Below are positions 21,803 to 34,800 of a DNA stretch of 64,000 nucleotides, piece by piece. The position numbers and the translations under genes were made by a program. The notes beneath the pieces are model-generated. The model ran no database searches. It had not been told where the DNA came from and saw only the letters and a list, made by a program, of their open reading frames with translations. Every line of letters starts with the position of its first letter. Position 1 is the first letter of the stretch. The DNA comes from Alitta virens (lineage: Eukaryota > Annelida > Polychaeta > Phyllodocida > Nereididae). The DNA lies in the NCBI GenBank assembly GCA_932294295.1, contig OW028579.1, positions 3,298,370 through 3,362,369 on the forward strand. Direction: 5' to 3'.

Positions 21803-24604
21803 CATGATGACCACAGTCCAGCAGATTGCACCTTTCAGGTCAGTCATTGCCAGTGGGAGAATGGAGATCAGAGTGGCCTGAGATGGCAACAAGGCTCTCT
21901 TTCTGATTTTGAAAGAAGCCGCCTCTATTCGTTGAAGGCTCCTCCTGCTGGTCCAAACAGTCAGTTCATGTTTATTCACACCCACCCAGATACAGATGCA
22001 AGGAACAAGTGGGTCTCTCTGAGTAGTCCTACTCTAACAATCGATGGTGAACGGTAAGAAACTTATTTGTGTAACACGCAGTATAAAGCCTTTGGGGTGT
22101 ATGCTGTGATTTCAGTTTTTAAATCAGTTTCTATGGCTTCGTAACAATTTTAACTTGGGAGGGGGGGTGGTGGGATTTCGATTTTATTGTCTCTATAGTA
22201 CTGGTGTCAAAGAAGCCCCATTAAATGTGGCATTTGATAACAATAAGATAACAATAAGGCTAGAAGCTTAGTCAGCCTATGAGGTCAGCTGCCAAACAGT
22301 CGTAATGATGAGATAACTCACCCCATTGGTCAGGACATTTACTTGCTCCAGAAATTGAGTACCAGACATCATTAATTTAACAACTAATGGGACTAACGTA
22401 CTGTTGAGATAAATCTCCTGTAGAGTGCTGGGACTTTGGATTTGAACTTGAAACCATCAGTGGATGCAGTCATGACCCTAACCAATAGGCCACTCAGCTT
22501 ACTGTTTTTTTGGTGTTTTTTTTGTGTTAATGCTCATTTTCCACTATTTCTCACCTTTAATTCTTTCAGATGTTTGATATTTGATTACTTCAACAACCTG
22601 GGCAACAAAGAAGAGAATGACGTCTCATATGGAAGTCTGCGACTGTACATCCAATACTACAACAAAACAGAAGTACTCCTTGCCCATTTTAGGAGGTCTG
22701 TTATAAAATCCTGGTTTCGTGCTGAGATATCATTACCACTGGGAGATTATAGCCTTGTGTTTAAGAGTTTTTACGATGGAGATGCAAACACTGCAGCTGC
22801 TGTGGATGACATTGGGTTGTTCAATACCAGGTGCGGAGAAGTGGTGATCGACTGAGTCGTAGGGGACTGTGGGTTTGATGCTGGCCTCTGTGGTTACACA
22901 CAGCAGGGCGAAAGGCCTTTCTTGACCTACAGGAAAGAGGAACTGTTTTCTGGAAAAGGATCAACCCATTCTCCCACTGGTTATTTTCTGGGTGCTACAC
23001 ATTCTCAGTTTTATGGCAGCTATGGCTTAGGTTCAATGCAATTGAAGTTACCCACCTTGAACATCATTACTGAGTCATGCTTGTATTTCAACAGGCACAA
23101 TTCAGTAGGTGTCCCTGACAATCAGCTGGCTCAATACAATGCATTGAATGTCAAAGGAACAGGACCACAGGGAAACTACACAGAATACCTTCCTAAAATC
23201 TTCTCTGATCATTGGTACAGCTTCCTCTTGTTTCTCAAACCGGGACAGCATTCAATCATACTTGAGGCAAAAGTCTCCAAAAAATTTGGTGGAGATGATT
23301 ATGTGGGCATTGATGCTGTTGAAGTTTTGCCCCAGACTTGCAATGAAACCATTCAGAATATGGAGAGTCTCAGAGGAAATGCCTTTGCATGTGAAGCTTA
23401 CAAGGACCGAGGACTCTGCGAGAATGGTGGCACCTGCATCAGTCGTGGAATCAAAATGTACAAATGCGATTGCCCTGAAGGTTATTATGGTGATAGATGT
23501 CAGTGGTTGTCTCCTTGCCATGACAATCCCTGTGTGCATGGAAATTGTACACTTGCGGGAAGAAAGCAATACTATTGTAAGTGTGATGAAGGGTTCTACA
23601 ATAAGTACTGTAATGCTACTGCAGTGTGTATCAGTCCGCCACCAGAAATTGACAATGGCAAGATCATCAGCATTTCGAATATGTCATACTGGGGAGTGAC
23701 AATCTACAAATGCAACGAAGGATTCTATATGGTTGGCTTAAACAAATCAGTATGTAGACAAGGATGGAACAACCCACCTACATGCAAACCTATCGTATGC
23801 GGACCAGTACCGACAATTGCGAATGGATATTTTGCTAATGACAGCATCACACGGCCTGGATTTAGTGTCCTTCCAACAGTCGCGCCCCATCTTCCAACAT
23901 TAAACAGCACTGTCACCGTACATTGTAATGAAAGCTTTGAATACAAAAATGGTGATAGAGTCCTTAGATGCGGAGAGAACAGCATCTGGGTGGGTAATGT
24001 TGGACGGTGTGTCCGGAAACAAGAATGTGGGACTCCTCCACAAGTGCACAATGGACAATTGATCAGCTTGACCACCAAAGATGTAGGTGGCTTGGCCACT
24101 TATGAATGTAACACTGGTTACCTTCAGATAGGAATTGGTGAAGCATACTGCATGCGAGATCTGCAATGGCACTTTCTACCACAGTGCATATCTCATTGCT
24201 CTGTAAAGTCCGGTCAAAGCGGTAGCCATGAGTCTGTCGCAGTAGAGATCACCGAATGTTCAACCACCAACATCCATATTACTTATCCAACCAAAGAAAG
24301 TTGCAGTGATTCAGTGAAGCATGTTATTCGCAAGGGAGATTTCAACCCAAGTGACAACATTCGCTTTTATGGAGAGGAAGTTTGCTTCAGTGTACGAACA
24401 ACGAAGACCACTTCTTCTAGATCAGCGACAATGTACACAACCTTGGATCTGCCCGACGAAGTAAAATGTGAAACCTTTTGTCTTCCTTTCAAAGAAGGTG
24501 CTAAAAGAGTTATAAGCAAAGAAAGAATAAGATATGAAAGTGAGCTTTACATAAACAGAAATACGATTGCCTTTGTGACAAAAGGAACTGGAGAAAATGA
24601 GTAA
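21803..24604 (+). CDS. MAM-MAM-EGF-EGF-CCP extracellular protein, copy 2 (in-frame TGA)
   Basis: Exons 21,803-22,053 and 22,570-24,604 (stop TAA), plus a candidate first exon ending at 19,599. Domain order: MAM 1, MAM 2, two EGF modules, three CCP/sushi modules, and a cysteine-containing tail without a membrane helix. It lacks the 11-nt deletion of copy 1 and is open apart from one TGA at 22,853-22,855, in the short linker between the MAM domains. Comparing the copies after the TGA, I count by hand about 10 silent and 8 replacement changes over roughly 1.74 kb, which hints that the protein is still under constraint. Options are stop readthrough, two products, or a recently dead parent gene. 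No GT-AG pair removes the TGA while keeping frame. The family is typical of secreted or cell-surface adhesion proteins; the specific role is unknown. Confidence 0.75.
22315..22495 (-). repeat. tRNA-derived SINE in MAM gene intron (copy 2)
   Basis: Same insert as 588-764 in copy 1, with the tRNA-like head at the high-coordinate end (box-B-like GTTCAAATCC on the minus strand). Confidence 0.55.
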
Positions 24605-25813
24605 ATGTACCAATACAAATATACTGCATGGAACTACTAATTGAAAATATTTTTTATTATAACGTGTATCAAAATGTATACTGAAATTAGTCCTTGGAAT
24701 TTAATACATATGTGTCCGATACTTAAATTATATAATAAATATATAGATAGATCTGACTTGTATTATTAGTTTATTAGTTTTATTGTATTGATCACATGTA
24801 ATTGTATACTAAAATAAATACATTAGCATTTAGCCTGCAGTTTTTTTCCATTTCTGCTTACTGACAACATCAGTTTTAATGAAGGAAAAGACTAGGTGGC
24901 ACTTGGTTGATGTTCAGTGAGTGAAAGTGCCCTCTGGGGCTAAAACTACACATTTCATGACAGGCTACACCAAAATAAGATATTTTATTGGTTGCAAGCG
25001 AAATTTGTTGGTGCCTTACATGTTAAGTGCAGTGAAAAAGTATTATGAAAACCAATACACACCATTATGATCAGATGAATTTGTTTAGCAACCTTACATC
25101 ATTAGGTATAAACGTGCTATTGTACTGACAGGTTCTAGTAGCCGGTAACCGTAGCTGTCGGCCACTGGTTAGCAGCACAAAGTTTGCATACATGGGAGGC
25201 AAGGATCCTCCCAATCTTGTTGGCAAGTTTAGCCACCCTTCCTTCATACATAGTATTTGCAACCAGCTGACTTCCTGAGGAACTTAAAAATTCTACCACA
25301 GATCTTTTGGGGTTTGTCCACATCTTTATTCAGTAATCTCTGCATGACGGAAACAATTACTCTGTTTGCTGCATTTATTTTCACATATACAACAGCATTA
25401 GTCAGGATATCCCCCAATGGCAAAAACTGGCTTCTAGAAGGGGGGACCACCCATAAGTCATACAACTGACACCGTCAAGGAGGAAAGCCATTCACAGGCT
25501 CAGGTTCAGTGGTATTAATTAAGACAAATATCCAATTGAGCGACTTGTTTTTCATGAATTAACTATTTAGAGTTTCTATCGATATATGAAAATTTGCATT
25601 TGTGTGTTTTTTGTTGAGAGGGCATGTGGCAATGAACATGTGTTTTGCCATAGTAGTTGTCGTAGTAGAAGCAGCAATGGCAGTATATTAGTTATTTTAC
25701 TCCAGGGTGTTTATATATATCGATTCTACACATTTTAGCATAAGTGCACATTTTCGCAAAATTGCTTTTTTTATTTGGCTGTTTCACTCAGGAAATATTG
25801 TTTATATTTGCAT
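24605..25813. other. Convergent intergenic region between MAM and FAAH genes (copy 2)
   Basis: Aligns with 2,849-4,072. Candidate AATAAA signals for the MAM gene lie near 24,735 and 24,812. The FAAH stop again sits inside an AATAAA (CCAATAAATG on the minus strand). No gene is supported. Confidence 0.6.
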
Positions 25814-28800
25814 TTATTGGACAACAAAGTCAGCAGCTTTCTCAACAGCTTTCATGACTCGAAGACATTTTTCATCTTGCCATCGAAGTGATGCAACCAT
25901 GACGCCCACAGGCAAACCCTCTCCTTGGCTTACCATCTGAAATGAATTGTAAATGATACAGATGTTAAATCATGCTCATATATTTGTAAAACGAAAAAAT
26001 AAAAGTATGTATGAAAAACGATTATGGCCTACTTAGATCTGCTATACAACACAATGGTGCCTGATGTATCCACAACATATGTCCACTCTGTCAGTTATTG
26101 CGATTGTGTGACAGCCATGATGATGGCAGAAAATTAACATTGGAAACTTAAGATGATAGACAGATACAATATTTACAATGTCTTTGAATATCTATTTGGC
26201 ATAAAATTTTGGGGATATGGCTCAAAAAGCAAATCATCTCCAGATGGATAATAGGGACCTAATAAAAATTAAGACCGAAATTCAGTTTGATGTTATTTTT
26301 GAATAACTAAAAACACATGCGTTTGTGTAAAAAAGGACACTTGAAACTTACTTAATTGTGCTGCAATCTCTTATTTAGCATTCAACCAAACAGTACTTTT
26401 CACAAATAAGATTTATGAAAGTGCTCACGTGATGTCATGCTGTTATAAGAAGCTCTGGCCAATCCCTAAGTTTGTTGTTTGCTAAAACTAATTGTTGATT
26501 CCAAGGAGGATCTTAATAATCAAATCTGGGCCAGAAGGTATTGCAGCAAGTGTGACAAAATTCTTTGAGCCCCCACAATTGGATCCATCACATGGTAAGT
26601 TGTGGTGGGTGGCTTGGACTTAGTGTCGTCCGTTTGTATGACCAGCTGCCGGTGGCAGATGTAATGATAATTGATAACATTATGACCATGTCTGTAAACT
26701 TCAATATATCAACGTTTAATGTAATTAGTGTATTATCTTAGTAGATATTTTGACGCACATTAATTAAATTAAAATCTTGACAAGTTTGCCTCCAAACTAG
26801 TTTACATGGATTATTGATAGATTCATTAGTTTTATGAACCATACTCTCAACCCCATTTATATGTGACCATTATCGATATTTTATTGCAGTATTAACTCCA
26901 GCCATCCATCTTAATCCTTTTGAATTATATATTAGTTACCTCTTTAATTTCTGCCTGCAATTTAAACTTCTCATTTAGCCTGTAATATTTCAAAGCATCA
27001 ATGTCTTCAGCTGTCTGTTTGGTCATCCGGACAACCCCAGCTGGGTAGTCGAGGATGTTGTACAGGAACATATAACCTGCACCACCTGTGGAGAAAGAGT
27101 GAATTGAAATTGATTTGTGTTGAAATAGTAGTAGTAGTAGTAGTAGTCGTAGTAGTAGTGTGATGTCATGGTCTAGTGGTTAAGGTGTTCGCCCACTATC
27201 TGCAAGGTTGTGAGTTTGAACTTTAAACCCCCACCATGGCATCGAGGAGTTGGGCATACTCTTCTAACATGGGCCCGGTGATCTCCTTCTGCTTGATTTC
27301 TTTAAACAATCTTAGAGACATCCATTCAAACATCTTCATTTATGTAATGTAAAAAAATATTGCCATTAATAATGATTTCCTTGGATCTCTCGGAAAACCA
27401 GAAGGGCACTCGATAGCGATGCTATTAATGTGTCTTAGAGTGTTCCTCCTGCCCTCTCATACATTGTTAATAGGGTATTGTTTCCACCTATTATTATATT
27501 ATTCTATGAAGGCAAATAAATTTGTCTTGAGTTTTTCATCCTCACCCCACCCAGGTGCAATGAGTATTTGGCATTAAGAACCCATTGATGGCACTTGTGT
27601 GAGCTAATAAATCCCTGCTGTTAACCCCGTTGTAAAAAGCAAAGGCTTTTTGACCAGGTTGAAATGATGTCTGTGAATGTTATGTTAATTAGTATATGTA
27701 TGTATGTCTATGTATCTGGTCCATACAATTCAAACACATGACTGAGAGTGTTCTTATATTAGAAGGTATAAATACAGTAAATAGCAAATGTGTGGAATTT
27801 AACTTAAGTCAAGAGATAAGTAAGGAATGTTAATGAATGTCAGAATGTATCAGAGGTGTATGGGCTGGACAGGTGCAAATGGCCCCTGTTGTGATTGTAT
27901 TGAAAACCCCACCTTTGTGACTCCAAATACTGGACAAAGGGAGAGCTTCAGTCAGAGGGGCATAATGGGCATAGTCTCAACCAGGGAGTGGCATTGTATG
28001 GGTCAGCCAGAGGTCAGCATTGTCTTGGACAATGGTCTCTGGGCCTAGGAGACCTGAAGGCTGGCCAGGAATGTGACTTGGTGCTCCCAGGAGAATGAGT
28101 ACAAAGCCCAGTGGAGTTTGCTGTAGTAGCTAATGGTGGGAAGACTGTACTTCTAACTATTGAATTGGACTGGACTTTGTATGGCCCCTATGCTGGTCAG
28201 TTTTTAATGTGTTTGTCAAATACAATTGGTGGCAGAAAGTCACTGGGGGAGGTTTGGAGAAAACCTGGCAGAAAGCAACTAGGGGAGTTGTGAAAAGTGT
28301 ATATTGTATTTAAATGTGTGTGCTACAATTGGCTCAGGCCTGTTGACCAATTGTAGAGTGACCTGAATTCAGGGAGGAGTCAGGAAATAAGCTGGCTATA
28401 AATATTAAATATCTGGGAGAGGAGGCATCTTTTGATTGAGCCAAATCATACCAGTCTGACACAAATTCATGGACTTTGTTATTGTTGTGTTTATTCTGAA
28501 GTCTGTGGACTTATGCTGCTGAGCTACAGCACTACACTTTATGGAGTCATAAGATCTTGGACACTGGATACTTTACAACTGGTGACCCCGACGTGATTCT
28601 ATCTGGAAAGGGAAGGACCTAGATTCACATGGAAAACACGTAGGTTAATTAACTATCAGTGAAACTTGAGGAACTGATTATGAGACTGATTGCAGAGCTG
28701 AGGGAGACAATACTTGATGGTTGCATGACCAGAAGAGACTCTTGAAGAAAGAGCCCTCATGTGTGGGCACAGGAGATAATTGTGACTGAGAGACTTACCT

Positions 28801-31800
28801 GAGGCAGCAAGTTACACACCAGTGATTCAGAAGCGCCAAAATGAATGCCGAGCAATTCCAGCACTACGCAAAGATCCAGAGGGACGGGATCGCGGTCACG
28901 ACAGACTTGTTGAAGCACCAGGCAGACCAGGCCAAGCAGAACACTGAGAGGGTAAGGGCTGAAGCGCAGGCGAAAAGGGTGGCGAAGTGTGACGGCTCTT
29001 CGACCCGCAGACTGAGACAGTGGTTCATTGATGTGGAGCTCACGGAGCCCTACACGTCATTCACTGTCTATGTGGCATCCCAAACGGCAGAGGGTACCCT
29101 GCGGACAGAATTGGAGAGGTACTTGACCACGCTGAATGATCGTAACCTGGCCGTGTGGGCTGACCTCAGGAAGCATCTCTCAGACACGTTCCTGTCGAAA
29201 CACGAGGAAGATCGGATGCGGGATGAAGTTGAAAAGATTTTGCAAGGACCTTATGAGGCCACAGCTGCCTATGGCCGAAGATTCCGCGAAGCAGCTGACC
29301 TAGGATATCCAAAGGCGCAGCGTAACACTGATCAACAACGCATAATGCTGGGGGCTTATTTGCGTGGGTTGACAGATAAAAAGCTGGTGGAAAGGGTAGT
29401 ACGGGACAGCGATCCAACGGATTATGTGGATGCCATGGACCAAGTGGCCAAGCACGAAGGAAATAATTACCGCCTATATAGGGCCTTGAATGGGAGAGCG
29501 CCAGAGGACACTCCAGAGGAACCGATGGAAATTGGTGCTCTGGCCCCTCTTCGTGAGCCTAGGGCTGAGGTGCCCAAGAAAGACAAGATGGAGGAATTGA
29601 CACGCCGAGTGGATGGCATGTCTAAGGAGTTTACTAAGTTGGTGGCTTTTGTAAAGAATTCAAAGGGCACGGAGGCATCTAGGACGAACCCCAATCCTGT
29701 GAATGAGAGAAGCAGGAGGCGGGCCCCACCAGCTAGGACAAGTGACAGGCCGCCCCTGAAATTCACCGAGGATGGGCGACCAATATGTGCATTATGTGAC
29801 CAGGTAGGTCACCTACGCCGAGAATGCAGGGGATCGAAGGGCGGTTATGGAGGAGGCAGACAACAGGGCTTCCAGGGGGGCCGCTAAGCGCCGCAGCGGA
29901 CTGCCGGGCCTTCGTGGAGCTAAGGCTCCACGGTCACCACGTAATGGCCTTGGTAGATACTGGAGCAGCGCGAACAGTGCTGCGGCGCAGGGAATTTCAG
30001 CAAATTTGCAAAGGATTGGGGAGACAACCCATAGTGAGGACAACTCAAGGCCTGCAAGGTGTTACAGGACACGAATTGAAGGTCTGTGGAAGGACCCAAG
30101 TATTGGAAGACAGTGTGGGGGTGATCCAAGTGGTGGTGGTGGAAGGGTTACCCCACCAGGCTATTTTTGGACGCGATATCATGCGTAAGGAGGGTGTCAC
30201 AGTGGATTACTCTGCCGGAAAGATGTCATGGAGAGGAAGGGAGTTTCTTCTGGTTCCTGAGCCAGAGAATTGTGAGAGGCAGGGTGACATGCTGACCTTG
30301 GAGCCTAGGACCCAGACCGCACGAGAGACAAGGGCTGCTCAAGAGGTGGCTGAATGTATGGCCAGGAACATGGATGTGTTCGCGGCGAGTGGCCAGCAAA
30401 TCGGGCGTCATCCGGCCATTGCGGTGAGGATTGAGACCACGGGACCACCCATAAAACAAAGGGCCTACAGGGTGCCCTATATGAAGCGAGAGGCTCTAAG
30501 CAAGAAGGTGGATGAACTTTTGGCTCAGGGGATCATTGTGCCCTCTCGATCCCCCTGGGCCTCTCCTGTGGTGCTTGTCGAAAAGAAGGATCCAACCGAT
30601 GGGCCACGTTTCTGTATTGACTTCACAAAGGTAAACAATGTCACAAAGAAGGATTGCTATCCTGTGCCATTAATACAGGAAGTGTTCGACCAGCTCCACG
30701 GATCTACTGTGTATTCGACCTTGGACCTCAAATCTGGTTTTTATCAGTTGCCTTTGGAGCCAACAAGTATGGAGAAAACAGCCTTTGTGTGTTTTAGAGG
30801 GCTCTTCGAATTCACCACAATGCCGATGGGCTTAGCGAACGCGACAGGACAATTTCAAAGAGCCATGGATGAGGTGCTACATGGTTTAATTGGCGTGTGC
30901 TGCATGATATACGTCGACGACATTGTGGTGTACAGTCCAGACATTATCACTCACCAACACAATTTAAAGGAAGTGATCGAGCGGTTTAGACAATTTAATT
31001 TGACTCTCAACCCAAAGAAATGTGTGTTTGGCAAAAGTGAAGTGAAACTATTAGGCTTCGTGGTCAGTGGTGCAGGATTACGAGCAGACCCCGACAAGGT
31101 GGTGGCCATAGCCAAAATGAGCCCGCCCAGCTCTGTGAAGGAAATCCGAACCTTCTTAGGCATGACAGGATACTACAGGTCCTGCATGCCAGATTACGCT
31201 GCCGCGTCGGAGCCCTTGGTGGCTCTCACGCGCAAACATGCACGGTTTATGTGGGGTGCAGAGGAACAGTCCAGCTTTGATTGTTTGAAGGATTTGCTGA
31301 TAAGTGACCATGTCATGGCTCATCCTCGCACTCAGGATCCTTATCTGTTGTATACTGATGCGTCTGACGTGGCAATTGGCGCAATTTTGTGTCAAAGGGA
31401 CCCAGGGACTGGGGTGGAACGCCCAATCAGTTATTTGTCTCGCCTTTTATCAACCACTCAGAGGCGGTGGGCCGCTATAGAAAGAGAGGCTTATGCTCTT
31501 ATCACTGCTCTGAAGGTGTTTAGGCCATACTTATGGGGGGCCAAGTTTGAGGCTTTCACAGACCACAAACCACTAACCTCACTGTTCACCAGTGAGATGC
31601 AAAACACTAAAATCCAAAGGTGGGCTGTGTTACTGGCTGAGTATGGGTGCAAAGTCCAGTATAGGAAGGGAAAGTTAAATGTAAGGGCGGATATGCTGTC
31701 CAAAATTAGACCAGCGGGTATCGATACCTTCGACATCGATGAGTGGAGAGTGGGGGACAAGTTGCCAGAGGATCTGCCTGGGGATGAGCCACCTCCAATC

Positions 31801-34800
31801 CTGGATGATGGTTTGGATCCAGAGCAGGTACAGAAGGAGCAAAAGGGGATGAGTCAATGGGGAGAGGGGAATGATCCGGACAGCTCATATGAGGTGATAA
31901 GGGGTCTACTGTATTCGATACAAAAGCCATATCAATATGCACCAGAGTATCACCGCCTAGTGCTGCCTAGCTCGTTTCGTCAGGAGGTGATCAGCAAAGC
32001 CCACAAACAGGTGGGACACATGTCGCACGTTAAAACCATGCGAAAAGTGCAGGAGGCATATGTTTGGCCAGGAATGAGAGGGGAGATACGAGACTGGGTG
32101 CTGAAGTGTCCAACCTGTCTGGTCTACAGTAAGAAGAAGGTGCACACTGCCATGGGAGAGATGCCTAGAGCAAAGAGTGTGGGGCAGCTAGTGTCTTTAG
32201 ACCTAGTGGGGCCTCTGGTGACATCTCCTCAAGGGAACAGCTATATAATGACGCTGATTGACCATGCTTCAGGCTATGCGGAGTGCCATCCCATCCCCAG
32301 GAAGACCAATGAATGTGTATGGCAGAAACTGCATCAGGAGTATTTTCCCAGACATGGTTACGTGGAGACCATCCTCTCAGACCTGGGTCGCGAGTTCAAT
32401 GCCTTGGCTTTCGATGAACACTTGAGGTCGGTGGGAGTGAAACACAAGCGGACCACGCCCTATCATCCTCAATCCAATGGGAGGATCGAACGCTTCAATC
32501 GCACTCTCAAGGAGATTATGGGGAAACTTATCAACAATGACACCTCACTGTGGCAGGAGCAATTGGGCCCTGCAACGCTGTGTTATAATTGTGCGATATC
32601 AGATGTGACTCAACATAGTCCCTTCTTTCTGCAGTATGGTAGGAGACCTAGACTGCCTCTGCATAGGGCTCTAGAGGGAGGAGAGATGTGATAAGTTGTG
32701 TAAAAAGCAAAGGCTTTTTGACCAGGTTGAAATGATGTCTGTGAATGTTATGTTAATTAGTATATGTATGTATGTCTATGTATCTGGTCCATACAATTCA
32801 AACACATGACTGAGAGTGTTCTTATATTAGAAGGTATAAATACAGTAAATAGCAAATGTGTGGAATTTAACTTAAGTCAAGAGATAAGTAAGGAATGTTA
32901 ATGAATGTCAGAATGTATCAGAGGTGTATGGGCTGGACAGGTGCAAATGGCCCCTGTTGTGATTGTATTGAAAACCCCACCTTTGTGACTCCAAATACTG
33001 GACAAAGGGAGAGCTTCAGTCAGAGGGGCATAATGGGCATAGTCTCAACCAGGGAGTGGCATTGTATGGGTCAGCCAGAGGTCAGCATTGTCTTGGACAA
33101 TGGTCTCTGGGCCTAGGAGACCTGAAGGCTGGCCAGGAATGTGACTTGGTGCTCCCAGGAGAATGAGTACAAAGCCCAGTGGAGTTTGCTGTAGTAGCTA
33201 ATGGTGGGAAGACTGTACTTCTAACTATTGAATTGGACTGGACTTTGTATGGCCCCTATGCTGGTCAGTTTTTAATGTGTTTGTCAAATACAATTGGTGG
33301 CAGAAAGTCACTGGGGGAGGTTTGGAGAAAACCTGGCAGAAAGCAACTAGGGGAGTTGTGAAAAGTGTATATTGTATTTAAATGTGTGTGCTACAATTGG
33401 CTCAGGCCTGTTGACCAATTGTAGAGTGACCTGAATTCAGGGAGGAGTCAGGAAATAAGCTGGCTATAAATATTAAATATCTGGGAGAGGAGGCATCTTT
33501 TGATTGAGCCAAATCATACCAGTCTGACACAAATTCATGGACTTTGTTATTGTTGTGTTTATTCTGAAGTCTGTGGACTTATGCTGCTGAGCTACAGCAC
33601 TACACTTTATGGAGTCATAAGATCTTGGACACTGGATACTTTACACCGTGTATAAGACGAAACACCCCCTGCCCTCCCCGCAGGGAGTTGCGAAAGACTC
33701 AAGATTGGCCAGCCAAGGATGTGATTGTAAGGTTGGTTGAGCTTCTGTTGAAAGATAACAGACTATAAACCCTGATTTACATCTACATTAGTAGTAGAAG
33801 TAGTAGGTGAAGAACTTACTATCAGAGTGTTCTGGATTTCCAATAGGTAAGGCAGGGTGTGGAAGGGGTGGACAGAGTAGGGCATCTAATCCTGCTAACT
33901 TCCATTCTTCTGTCACTTTGCATTGGTATTCCTGGAAATATGGGCATTATATGAGTTATAATAAATCAAAACACATTGAACGATATAAAGGCACAATTTT
34001 TATCATGCAAAATTATATCCCTACCTTGAGTTTGCCCTGGAGTTGCATGTACTTGTATACAGTTCTGCAATGGAATAATACTAATGGAATAAGCAAAGTT
34101 ATATTGAAGTTTCCAATTTTCTAATAACTTACTTACCTGCCCAACCCCTTTTGAGCTCAAAACGTTTTATTACCCTCGACAAAAACATTTGCTGAAGGTA
34201 TTGTAGTTACTTCAGTCAAAAGATGTCCATAAGCCGGGTGGGCAGGTGGGTGGGTGGCTAGCCGTGGGGACCCATGCGTAAGCAACACACAGGCAAAACT
34301 CCAACATTATTGCATGCACGTTGATATAATTTAGTATTTAGTTAGTCTTTGTGGCCTAGTTGTTTCTTTTGATAGTCTCAGCTATCTTTTACAAAATCTC
34401 AGCTATGTTTTACGAAATAAAAAAACAAATAAAATTAAATAAAAAATTTTTTCTGAGCAAAACACGGAGTCTATTGCGCTTACATGCTTAAAATAATTCT
34501 AAAATAGTGTAGTTGTGCCTTATTATACAGGATTATGGTAATGAGGGATAAAGTGTATAAGTTTTGAAATCCCATTAATTCATTGTCATGATCTTTGCAT
34601 AGATCAATTCTTTTGATGCTTGTATCACTGAAACAGATCGTATGTGCAAATGGCTAAGGTGAGAATAGATCAGGTCAATATACTTCCTAATATATTAATG
34701 TCTTAATGAGTATTTTTTACCTACCCTGATCCCTGCAGTGCCTCAGCCATTTCTCCATGCCTTTCACTCTGTAGCAGAACAATGGTACATTTTTTAAATA

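Larger units (their letters stand above)
27631..33645 (+). mobile_element. Complete Ty3/Gypsy LTR retrotransposon
   Basis: LTR (947 bp), primer-binding site, gag, pol (protease, RT, RNase H, integrase), polypurine tract, LTR. LTRs begin TGTAAAAAGC and end TTTACA. The target duplication is CCGT on both sides. The empty site survives in copy 1 at about 5,867-5,889 (TTAACTCCATGTTTAAGACG). PR-RT-RH-INT order places it in Ty3/Gypsy; no envelope frame and no chromodomain were seen. The two LTRs look identical and both frames are open, so insertion was recent and came after the segmental duplication. It sits in FAAH copy 2 intron 16, antisense to FAAH. Confidence 0.95.

Noticed and set aside
27827..28293. 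Two short frames in the Gypsy LTR, repeated at 32,895-33,361
   Set aside because: They repeat only because the LTR does, and have no known domain.
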